A DNA stretch of 64,000 nucleotides from Stemphylium vesicarium (taxonomy: Eukaryota; Ascomycota; Dothideomycetes; Pleosporales; Pleosporaceae): contig QXCR01000083.1 in NCBI GenBank assembly GCA_004380135.1, positions 1 to 64,000 on the forward strand, given 5' to 3'. Positions 42,426 through 52,829 of this stretch are shown here, piece by piece. Both the position numbers and the translations under genes were made by a program. Each line of letters begins with the position of its first letter. The stretch's first letter is position 1. The notes beneath the pieces are model-generated. The model did not search any database and had not been told where the DNA came from. It was given only the letters and a program-made list of their open reading frames with translations.

Positions 42426-44575
42426 GTGTAGAGAGAATGACGACGATGCAGAAGATATAGGTCCTAGTACGATCCACTTGGAAAATCAAGGGTGTTGATG
42501 TCCTGCAGGTCCGAATAGCACCAACTATATCGTCAGTAAGTCGACGGGAATACGGCCGCCTTTCATACTACATACCTTTCAAGACAGGAAGGAGAGAACC
42601 GTTAGCACAAGCACTAAAATACGAATCCTCCGGGGTCAATAATATCAATATCAAGGTTAATATTACTCGCGTGCAAGTGCTATCTCGTACCTATAGGATT
42701 TGCACCGGGGTCCCAGTTGTATAAATAAGGAAATGGGACAAGTTCGCAGGTCAGCCAGGCACCGTTCCTGGCATGGCCTCTCCTCTTACAACCGGGCTCA
42801 TTGTGAAATTACTTATTTGCCTTCCATGGCGACATCAGCAAGCCCCAAAGTACCGTTGAAACATCGCCATGTCGACGTGCTTAGCTCGCCGCGATCTGAT
42901 GACAGGCGACGACGCAGAGTGAAGCGTAAGCCCGAGCACCGGGGAATGGAGCAAAGGGCAGTACGGCACCGTCATTTTCAGCTCTATGGCGCCGGCAGTA
43001 GGCGTAACATGACAGATTCTGCTGGGGTGGCCATGGTTTGGTGCGCCGTCTCAGCCAGGTCAACCAGTGTCTTCGTGGCTTGGCGAGTGCTTCTTCAGCT
43101 GAAGTGCGCGATGGTGGCGTTGCTTTGTGGCGCTGCGAGCTGGTTCTGCGAGCTAATCGGCAGGGATGGCCCGATTTTTATCCCTGTCCCATGGAATAAC
43201 GGCGAGCTGGCGCTGAACGCCTTTGAGAGAGCATTCGCGCGGAAGTTGACGCCGCCGCGCAAGTTCCTCTCTTGCGCGATCGTGGAGGTCAAGGGGGGTG
43301 TGGTGGAGTCTGTCAAGGCGTCCCGTGATGGGTGGGTTTCAGCTTCGGCGGAAACGCCAGCCGAGCGGCATGTTCCTTTGATACACCTCTCGCCTTATTG
43401 AGAAGCAGGTAAGAGGGGTTTCTAAACAAAGAAGCGGTATCAGAGAGACTAGTAATGCGCACACGTGCGCACCAACAGTCCCAGGGTAAAAGTCACCATG
43501 CTTTTTGCAGGGTCTTCCCTCGCGATTTCGTGCAGCAAAGAGTCATCTCATCATATAACAGACAAGCATTATGCGAACTCGGTTTCATGGCTTCTGCAAT
43601 GTTTCCATCTCCCCCGTGGTTAGGTTTTGAGAGCGGTTCCCACACCCAGCGGGATGCGGTCGCTAATGATTACGCCCGCCCTTCTCGTATCTGGCCCTGA
43701 TTCGTCGTCTTTTCGCGATCTTGATCCTCTACGAGCTATATCTCAGCAATAACATAATACAGGTTTTCTTGTGGCGTGCTGGCATCGCCACACAGCGAGG
43801 TCGTGCGATGGCGAGCTGCATTCTGTGGGCCAACTCTGTCGATGCACATTGTGTGGAGAACTACATCTTCTAGCCACCAGCCTCAGTCCTTTGACTCCGC
43901 GGGGGCATATACACGGTCATGTGTTCCTACCTTGCTTTTGCCATCTAGAAGTCCGTCGCCAAACTCCCGAAATGTTGGTCCTGGGATTGTTGTTGGTGCT
44001 AGTAGCACATTCCAATCTCAGTCGACTAGCCATTCAAATAATCTAGAATGCATGATCAAGCTTGATAACCCATGCGTAGATCCAAATCGCGTCTCGCAAA
44101 AACCTGCCTTCGATCTCGGTCACGCCGTTGTAAGGCTGAAGATCTACGTCTAGATTTCCAACCAGGTTTTCTTGACTCAGCTGGCTCATGTTCCAGTAAC
44201 AGGGACAAGATTTTACTGGTGACGATACGGCATCAATACACGTCGAGTACTTTACCCATTAGATCCGGAGAAATCACATGCCGTGTACTAGTCTGTCTCG
44301 ATATTCAGCTTGACGTGTTGCTCATTACGGCGATGCCGTTGCCACGCTAGCACGTGACCCGCCCCTTGCACTAGCACTTTCGCCAAGCATCTCAGTGCTG
44401 CATTCACCATTGCAATTTGAGCGTTCACTTACATGATACGAAAGTCCAATATCTGATTCATGCGAGCCAGTGTGGAAGGATATACGATCGTATCATAAGA
44501 TATTACTACTTGAAGGCCATACTACCCCGAAAGGAAACTTAACTCAGCTCTGGTGGCGCTCACATCATCCGTGAC
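42426..44575. other. Gene-poor stretch of 2.1 kb
   Basis: A 233-codon frame at 42700-43401 is the longest here but shows no conserved block and is Arg/His-rich at its start, so it is not called. Nothing else is supported. Confidence 0.45.
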
Positions 44576-46361
44576 TCAAACTATCGTGACAGAACTTCGT
44601 GGCATGTTGATAAGTATCCTCCTAACTTGCGGCCTAACAGTATAAAAGAAACCGATGCGCTCAAAATCTTGTTTCCTGGAGACCTGCCACAGAACTAGTC
44701 CAGCAACCGTTCCCTTTCCAATCGCGCTTGACTCGGTGATGCCTATGATAGGCAGAAGAGTGAGCTTCTCTGGTTTCTCTTCCTCGGCCATATCGGAGAA
44801 TATCTCGGGGTTGTCAGGGCCGTCTTGTCTGACTGTGACGGAACTACTGTGGTCGAAGCCGGGAGGAGAAATGTGCGTGACCATGGCAGTCAGGGAACTT
44901 TGCGAGGGAGACGTTTTTTCAATAACCCCAGTTTTAGTCTCATCTTTGTCCATCAAAGTAGGCACACACGTCCATGTACCCTTCGTCGCGGCATATAGCG
45001 TTGCCTCTTGTACGACGATAGGCCGGAAAAGTGTGGTGAGAGAACCCCAGAGTCTCCCTGGTAAAGAGACCCGAGGCCGAGGCCGAGGCCAGGATATACA
45101 TTTAGTTGGCCAACGGCCGTCTTCAACTTCGTCGCCCGGTTGCATTCGCTTGATGTCGATAAATGGGTGCCCACGCACACATTCTGGTAAGCCATGGTGG
45201 TGTGTTTCGCATGCGACAAATTCTCGACATTCTTAAAAGAGCTGATTCCGGCCAAAATATAGAATACGAGGCGAAAGAATCCGTTCTTGAAGCACCCATG
45301 CCCGCGTGTTCAAGGGTTCATCGGTGAGCTTTCTAGCTCAAATGTTGGGTTCAGGCACCACCACATATTGGCTGTGTTTTTTCTTTTCATGGATCCTCCA
45401 TTCAATGGATGACTGAGTTGGCAATAAGAAGTGAGGACTTCTGTTCCAAAAGCAACCTTCCAGACCATTTTCTGCGCCAGTAGCAGCAATATTGATGAAG
45501 CAGTACCGATAAACCTTGCTCATCAACTCGGCTTCGTGCTGCCAGTCGTCTGAACTGTCTTTGAGGATACACAAAGAGTCGATCCACAAATAACGGAGAA
45601 GCAGTGTTCTCGCGATATCAATAGCATCTCGGAATGTTCTCGGAAGGTGATGCGAATCGATCTCGTCTTGATGCAACGCCAGGTTGAAGGCAGTCGTTTG
45701 AGTAAAAAGAGTCGATCCCCAACAGTGAGAAAGAGTCGCATACGGTTGTTTCAAGGCGAGGCTTTTACTTCCATTTACTAGACGTATGCGATTCTCGCCA
45801 GGGACCCCGAGATCAAGCAGCCGCGTAGGAGCCCATGGTTCCGGAGGGGACGCATTACATCGGGTGTGATTCTCGATAGAGTTTCCCAGCCACGATCTGA
45901 TCAGAAGCCAGCTCTCCGGAGAATCGGTAGACGGCGAAGGTATATATCTTTCCTAGTCCGCTGTGAACAGCGTGAGTTCAACGCAGCCTGGATGCATACT
46001 GAGGAACCATACCCCCTTCTGAATCGTCGATAGTTTGAAACAAAAATCGACAGCTGAGATCTCCGACATTGCTGGAAATGAAGATAACTTCAAATGAGCT
46101 TTGCCAGCTCGCCGAAGAGGTATCGGATTCGCACTTGATCGGGAAGAATGGCTTCTTCGGAACAACATCCAGCAGCTCCATACAAATTCCACAAGAAGTC
46201 GTTGCCGACTCCTCCAACGAAGTAAGCGAATGATAGTGTGCGAGGTCTTTGTGCCATTGTGGGCTGCGAATGATCTCAATGATGCCTTGGCATGTCGCGC
46301 ACAGCCCATTGTGTGTAACCGAAGCCATGTAGAAATTAAGAACGTTCCCAGTGCCTGACAC
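44576..46361 (-). pseudogene. HET-domain gene with frameshift and three premature stops
   Basis: The minus strand encodes a HET (heterokaryon incompatibility) protein in pieces. The N-terminal part (46361 to about 46015) has the usual LCATCQGII ... HYHSLTSLEESATTSCGICMELL. The frame then shifts at a run of five C (46012-46016). The next frame carries MHPGCVELTLFTAD, a TAG at 45955-45953, then SWLLIRSWLGNSIENHTRC and the HET core YATLSHCWGS ... LPRTFRDAIDIARTLLLRYLWIDSLCILKDSSDDWQHEAELMSKVY. A TGA at 45340-45338 falls before LNTRAWVLQERILSPRILYFG, and a TAA near 45235 replaces the Trp of LFWEC. The rest, to 44576, stays open. All three stops can be explained by C-to-T or G-to-A changes in Trp or Gln codons. 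HET proteins trigger cell death when unlike individuals fuse; this copy cannot make a full protein. Confidence 0.82.
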
Positions 46362-46826
46362 TCAAAGATTAGTGCGCACTACTTCGATTTCTGATTGTTA
46401 CAGGACGCCCTCCAAAGTCCTCTCTGTGTGTCCAGGTAGTAGGCAGGGCACATTTACCCCACCTGGTACCGGTGCTGCGGCCTGTGTGTGACATCCAACG
46501 TGTCAGGCTCAGCCCCGTCGCTTATAGATCAGTGGGTCGTGGAGGGGCACCCACCTTATCTGAAATCCGGTGAGAATGCGGTATCAGCAGGCTTGAACGT
46601 TAATATTGAAAATTTGTGTGCGCCTCTTGCACGAGTAAGTCGTTTGCGGCTTCGATCTGGACTAAGCGCAGCAGGCTTGAAGTGAGAAGTCATAGCGCAT
46701 GATCAGTAAGCGCAATGAGGGCAACATGGATGCGCTCGAATGAGAATAAGATTGGGGCCTCTCAAAGTATGAATTCACGTATGGTGATAGACCTCAGTAA
46801 CTTGACGGACGGCGAGGAGGAAACGT
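46362..46826. other. Intergenic region
   Basis: No gene supported; lies between the HET pseudogene start and the end of SAF1. Confidence 0.5.
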
Positions 46827-48814
46827 CTACGTCTGAGCGTCGAGTTGGAAGACCGGCTGACCCTCTCTCCATTCGTCAAAGTCTTTCTCTCCTGGCATCT
46901 CCCTACCGTCGGAGAGCCTGAGGCGTGGAAAAGGTCTCGGCTCGCGATTGTAGGTAGACTCTTTCTGGGCCAGCTCGTCGTTAACCAAAACAAGGGCGCC
47001 GGAATGCCAACCTGCAGCACTCACTCGCAAAGCAAAGTAAGCGCCCAGTCCGTCTTCGCCCCCATCTTGGTCCCATGCTCTGGCCTCTTGCTCAAACCAC
47101 TCGCTGACTTCGCCCTGCACGTTCGGGTCGCTATCCCACATTTGTCTGCGTTCCTCACTTTCCTGGGCGTGAGCCTGATCGTGTGCAGTCTGCGCGAGCC
47201 ATTCATTCTTCCTCGCATCGAACCAGACCTGACGACCCGAAGTATAGGCATGGGGTAGTAGATGACCGTTGCCATTGAACCGGTCATATACGATGCCACG
47301 AGCCTTTCCGACTAGGCCATCGCTATTCGAACCCAGACCCAACGCGCCACAAGCACTGTTTTCGGTGCCATACGATGTGATCTTACCGTTTGCGTGGAGC
47401 GCGAGGTAGTGATAGTCGCCAAAAGCGACGGAGATGACGTTGCTATTCTGGAGAGCAGGTATTTTCTTGAGGCCGACCACACCGGTTTGCTCAGGATTGG
47501 CGTAGCGATGGCGCATGCATGATTCGAGGTAGTTTTGATCGCTGGTGATGACTTCGCCGTCTTTGAAGACTGCGAAGCTACGGAACGAGCCTTGGACGTC
47601 GAGAGGGGCTCCTTTTTCATGCCGAAGCTGGCGCAGCTCGAGAACTTCGTCGATTCTGTTTCTTTCCCCGAACCTTCCACAGAACACATTGCCCAGATCT
47701 GTGGTGAAAACCACGTAATGCTCTAGCATGATGTAGTTCGTCACTGCCCCAACTTTGTCACCCATCTCTCTCTGCGCATCAGACTCCTGGGTGCCCTTGA
47801 TTCGCTGATAGCTAGTCCTGGGAACTTCGGCGTGTTCCAAGACGAGCATCGTATCTGTGCCCTCATCGCCATGATCTCGTTCTACCGGATCCCACACGAC
47901 TATGCCAATGCCGTTCACGAGGGCTGAGCTCCTACTCCACCCCGCTACGACTTGCTTAATTTGTCCAAATGTCGATGTTGTGTTCGATGTGCCATGCAGA
48001 GAAAGCTCGTTGATCTGTAACGTCGCAAACTTGACCTGCAAAGCAGGCTTTTTCGTATCAAACCACGACCACAGTCTACCGCTGTCTGAAAGGGCTAGTA
48101 TATGTGCTCGGCCGGAAGAGAATTGACGAATGGCGACGGTTGGCTCTTCGTATTGAGCTTGGGCAGCATTGGATGGGTAGCCTTCGGGAAAGCTGAGCGT
48201 TTGCAGAGGTCGCCTGTCGTAGGTGATCCTCTGGCCATCAAGTACTCCAGCGGTATGGAGGGATCCTTTGGAGGTAAGAAGGGTTGTCGACCAACCTCTG
48301 CAAGCTTGTATTAGCGATTCATGTTGCAGGAACAAACAGACACGCGCGATCAAACGTACCCGCACTGCATGTCCGCAATGACACCCAGATCTCGTGTGTT
48401 GTCCATCTCTGTGGGATGTGCCTCATACATATTGCGTCTGTTGCGCATACCCGGCCGTAGTAGGCCTGCCCTCATTCGCCGTGGAGGAGTTGGTGCGTCG
48501 GGCTCAGCCTCTGTATCATGCCCCAGACGGTTGTGTTTGTTATCGCCCCACGTGAAGACACGGCTTTGGGTAAGGAGCCGACGGTACATCTTCTGCCATC
48601 GGACTCCGTCATTTTGGACGACTGGCTGGTTGGGTATGCGGAAAGTGATCCGGGTGAGGTAGCTCCAATAGGCGGGATCGAGTCGTATCGAGGGTTGCTG
48701 GAAGGACTTGCATGTACTGCATAGGGCGAGGAAGCTCTTCGCATCTAGGTACGGGAATACGAGTACGAGGATATCGAGTGGGAGATCTGTGAGCGACGTG
48801 ACCTTTTCGGCCAT
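46827..48814 (-). CDS. SAF1: F-box and RCC1-like protein, SCF-associated factor 1 type
   Basis: Exon 1 48814-48360 and exon 2 48297-46827 (62-base intron, phase 2) encode 641 residues. An F-box lies at residues 8-48 (LTDLPLDILVLVFPYLDAKSFLALCSTCKSFQ). From about 85 on are RCC1-like repeats (RVFTWGDNKHNRLGH, CGGWSTTLLTSKGSLHTAG, ISSGRAHILALSDSGRLWSW-type, NVISVAFGDYHYLALHANGKITSYG), predicting a seven-bladed propeller. In yeast, Saf1 is the F-box subunit that recruits unprocessed vacuolar or lysosomal proteins, for example adenine deaminase, to SCF ubiquitin ligase. A substrate for this copy is not known. The gene is head-to-head with eIF2B delta (517 bases between starts). Confidence 0.83.
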
Positions 48815-49331
48815 TGTTATAATCGTGGGGCGGCCAAGGCCTTTGAGCGTCGGTGTTGAGGGCTTTCAGTCGGGATGGTACCGTGGTCTGGAGGTTGGAA
48901 CACGCGACTTTGTAGGGGATGACGGTACAGGTAGACGATAGAGGGGCAATATAGGTCGAGAAGACGCGTAGACAAATGCCTGTATTTTGGTGGAAGGGGT
49001 CATGTCCAATGACGCAAGAACCGCCCGCGGGGATGCTTAGCGCGGGACATTTCCATTTTGACGCTAATCCCGAACTGGCCACCGAACTTCTGACTCAATT
49101 CACGACTCTATCAAATTTCCGCTTGCCTGGCAAGACGTACAACTACACGCATCCAACGGCTCCACCTAACCATTTCGGGCCACAGCTACCCACTGGAGGC
49201 TACAGTATTTTCATTCAAGTCTGAGTCGAGACTAGGAAATCGCAAAAGCCACCCCCACTACATCGGGCGGTCTTACACCTGACTGGCCACATACCAGACG
49301 TGAACAGCAGTCACCAAAACCTACCGGTACC
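48815..49331. other. Divergent promoter region of SAF1 and GCD2
   Basis: Shared upstream region between two divergent genes; no further gene seen. Confidence 0.5.
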
Positions 49332-51095
49332 ATGTCTGAACCAGCTGTTTCTGAGCCGGCGCAAGCGCCTGTTTCCGATACAGCCGCAGCTGCGCCAACA
49401 CCAGCATCAGCACCAGCGCCCCAAGAAGCCGCACCTGCGACCACAAATGGTGATGCCACCGACGCGTCTAAGAAACTCTCACCAGCAGAGTTGAAAAAGC
49501 AAAAGCAAGCCGAGAAGCAGGCGAAGAGAGCGCAGGCCAAAGCTGCCGGCGGTGCACCAAATCAACAGCAAGGGCCTCCGAAGGATGGTCAAAAGCAGCA
49601 GAAAGACTCAAAACAAACATCAAAAGACGACAAGTCAAGACCCATGGCACTACGGCAGCGACCATCTCAAAACAACACCCCAGTAGTGAAAGAGCCAGAG
49701 AAGAAATCAAAGAAAGAGAAGGAGCCAAAGCAAACTGGGCTGTTTTTCGGTCATCTTTACAGCCAACCAAGGCAGCGATCTCTCGTAGGAGCATCAAAGG
49801 ATGTACATCCGGCAGTCCTTGCGCTTGGTCTTCAATACAGCAGTTATGCAATTTGCGGCAGCACAGCGCGCATGGTTGCCATGCTTCTGGTGTTCAAGAC
49901 GGTCATTGAGGCCTATCAGACGCCTCCGAACAACAGTTTAGCCCGGCATCTCACCAGCCATCACCTCGGTCCTCAAATCGAGTTCTTGAAGAGCTGTAGA
50001 CCGCTCAGTATTAGCATGGGAAACGCTATCAGATGGCTAAAGGACAGTAAGTCGGCGTTTTGTATTGCATTAGGAAAGACGAGGAAGCATCTCGTGCTAT
50101 TTCCCCGCCAATCTGTCATTCCAGGTTCTTGAACTTTATACTGATATTTCCACAGTCATCATCAAGATCGACCCTTCCACCCCCGAGAATGAAGCCAAGC
50201 GCGATCTAATCGAAGAGATCGACATCTTCATTCGCGAACGTGTCACAGCTGCGGACAGGCTCATCCGAGACCTAGCTGCCACCAAGATCCAAGCCGGCGA
50301 CGTGATCCTAATCTACGCCGCATCTTCCATTGTTGAGCAAACCATCCTACACGCCCACGACTCCGGAATTCCCTTCACCGTCATCGTAGTCGACTCCAAG
50401 CCACTATTTGAGGGCAAGCAGCTAGCGCGGAAGCTCGCGAGCCGGGGTATCACCGTGCGATACTACCTCGTCACGGGAGCCTCGCACGCGGTAAAAGACG
50501 CCACCAAAGTATTCCTCGGAGCCCACGCAATGATGTCGAACGGTCGTCTCTACTCGCGCGTTGGCACAGCACTTATCTCCATGCTCGCACACTCGCACTC
50601 CCTCCCGGTGATCGTCCTCTGCCAATCTGTCAAGTTCACCGAGAAAGTCGCGCTCGACTCCATCGTTGGCAACGAAGTCGCGCCCGCCGAGGAAATCCTG
50701 TCCGAGGCAGAGCGACGCGATCTGCTGCCGCTGAAGTCGCGTTTCCCCGCCTCAAAAACCGACGACAAAGCAGCTTCGGACGATACGGCTGCAGGCACTA
50801 CGGACGTCCTCAAGTGGATCGACGATGCAAAGAACCTGCACCATCTCCAGGTCCTCTACGACGTCACACCTGCACAGTATATCAATATGGTCATCACCGA
50901 GTACGGGAGCTTGCCACCAAGCTCGGTCCCCGTCGTTCACCGCTTGAGTACGAACATATGAATCCTGTCCAGCGTTTCCTTTCTTGTGTTCAGAGTACTT
51001 CGTCAAAGCAAGTGCTAACATTGGGTGTTTCAGGAACTGAGGAGCAGGAGATAACGCCTGCTAAGAGGGGATTACGTCAGGCTAGTGGTTGGTAG
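49332..51095 (+). CDS. GCD2: Translation initiation factor eIF2B subunit delta
   Basis: Exons 49332-50046, 50156-50947 and 51034-51095 (introns 109 and 86 bases) encode 522 residues. The first 150 residues are low-complexity: Ala/Pro/Glu-rich, then Lys/Gln-rich (KKQKQAEKQAKRAQAK), as in fungal Gcd2. The rest is the eIF2B alpha/beta/delta fold: VHPAVLALGLQYSSYAICGSTARMVAMLLVFKTVI, SISMGNAIRWLKD, then across the splice ERVTAADRLIRDLAATKI, GDVILIYAASSIVEQTI, PFTVIVVDSKPLFEGKQLARKL, LGAHAMMSNGRLYSRVGTALI and YDVTPAQYINMVITEYGSLPPSSVPVVHRL. The short last exon adds a 20-residue tail. eIF2B is the guanine nucleotide exchange factor for eIF2; the delta subunit is part of the regulatory core that senses phosphorylated eIF2. 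Confidence 0.92.
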
Positions 51096-51306
51096 AGTGC
51101 TTGTTGTGTTGGAGATGCATACTTGGAAGTTGTGGCACGAAGCATGGTTGGTGTCTAGGTATCGTTTTCCTTCTTAGTGTTACGATTAGCACACGAGTGG
51201 AGTTATCTTGTGAGAATGGAACCAAGACATCAGGTAGCTAGTTCTCACTGCCGGGCAGGTCTGAAATATTCACTTCGCCATTTGAACTTTCTGTGCAGAA
51301 TACTTC

Positions 51307-52280
51307 CTAAGACTTGTCCTTCATAGCCCGCAGCGCTCCCATGACATCAATTGCCTCAGTCTTGCCGGTGACTCTCTGAATCTCCGGGTCGGTGACGCGC
51401 ATGAACACGTTATGTTTTTTCTCATCGCCAATGGTAAACTTCCCCTGCGTCTGCTTGTTCTCCTGTGAGAAAGTGTCAAGCTTCTTGATCGCATCATTGT
51501 TCAACACGCTCTTCGCGAACTTGACGTTCCCCTTGGTATACTCGTGTCCAGGGAAAACTTTGGTGTCCTCAGGGAGAGCGGCTAGCGTCTCGTTGAGTGC
51601 TTTGTGCATCTGTTCGGGAGTTCCTTCAAAGAAGCGGCCGCATCCGCCGATGAACATTGTGTCGCCGGTAAATACGGCTCGGTCTTTGCCGTCTTCAAAG
51701 TAGAAGCAGATGCTGTCTTGGGTGTGGCAGGGAGTATGTAGCGCTTTTACGTTGATGGATCCAATGCTGAAGGTGTCGTTGTGGCCGGGTGTTGTGGAGA
51801 CTTTGTCGCAGTCGCGTCCGCCGATCACAGGTAGGCCGAAAGCCTTGATCTGAGAACTCAATTAGCTTTTTTGATTGAAATCCAGCATGCTTGCGAGAGC
51901 TTACAATTTCCACGTTGCCTCCAGCATGGTCATGGTGGCTTTTCAGACATCAGTATGTTCTGGTCCAGTAGAATGAAGAACCTACTGGTGCGTGTTGATG
52001 ATCTTGGTCAACTTCAAACCTCCTGTGCTGGTTTGCTCCCGCAAGACAGGAAGCACCCTAAAAAAAGGTTATTTACCATTCAAGATCCGCTCGGCTCTTG
52101 TTCAAACGTACTCTGGGGGGTTGGCTGGGTCAATGATGACTGCTTCCTTGGTCTTGTCGTCGGACACTAGGTAGGCATAGTTGTTGCCCGTGCCCTCCCC
52201 TGGTGAACAAGTGAGTAGACTGATCGGCAAGAGTTCCCCATCACGGTGCTCTTACACATGGGAATTGATTGGATATGCAT
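51307..52280 (-). CDS. GLO2: Hydroxyacylglutathione hydrolase (glyoxalase II)
   Basis: Five exons, 52280-52256, 52199-52112, 52057-51986, 51938-51905 and 51849-51307, all GT-AG with matching phases, encode 253 residues. The spliced protein has MHIQSIPMWEGTGNNYAYLVSD, the metallo-beta-lactamase motif INTHHHHDHAGGN, TPCHTQDSICFYF and FTGDTMFIGGCGRFFEGTP with the Asp and His that bridge the two metals, then PGHEY. The C-terminal helical domain (NVKFAKSV ... KHNVFMRVTDPEIQ) is complete, so it is the full glyoxalase II rather than a bare metallohydrolase. It hydrolyses S-lactoylglutathione to lactate and glutathione, the second step of methylglyoxal removal. No mitochondrial leader is obvious. Only two of the five exons would be seen in a simple ORF scan. 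Confidence 0.9.
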
Positions 52281-52829
52281 GGCTCGTGCAGGTACAGGTG
52301 AAGGCTGCTTGGCGTTAGCTCCCTCCAACACGTCAGATAGGATTGCAGCCTCTTACTCTTGCAATGGGACGGGCGAGAGACGATAATGCGTATCGCTTGA
52401 TGGCTGCAGAAAGAAGGCTCATGAGGAAGACACCGAAGACGATTTGGCGTATTGTTAGCGATGTCATGAAGCCGTAGGAGCAAAGCGGCAATGACGTTGT
52501 TAGGGCTTATCGATAGACAGGGTCACGTGGGACAAAAGACCCCACATAGTGAGACGCGCGCCGTCTTACACGCGGACGCGTCGTTCGTCGCGGATCCTCG
52601 CCATTGCAATACAAACACCCGCGTATTCAATCGTCTTGGATTGCATCACTCTCTCATGGGGACGACTTCAATACAGACGATTCCATTCATCGTGACATAT
52701 TACCTATGAAACTATACGTGCAGAAAGCACCCCAGGAAAACCCCATCACACGCCATAGCCATGCACATGAACTCGTAACAATCATTCCACACTACCACTC
52801 TCCATCGCAACGGCGACTTGGATCTGCAT
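52281..52829. other. Intergenic region
   Basis: No gene supported; holds the glyoxalase II promoter and the 3' end of the dimethylglycine oxidase gene. Confidence 0.5.

Noticed and set aside
42700..43401. 233-codon plus-strand frame
   Set aside because: Arg/His-rich start, no conserved block and no splice support; treated as chance.
45953..46016. An intron to rescue the HET frame change
   Set aside because: Available donor and acceptor pairs leave the TAG in place or give the wrong phase, and two further stops lie downstream.
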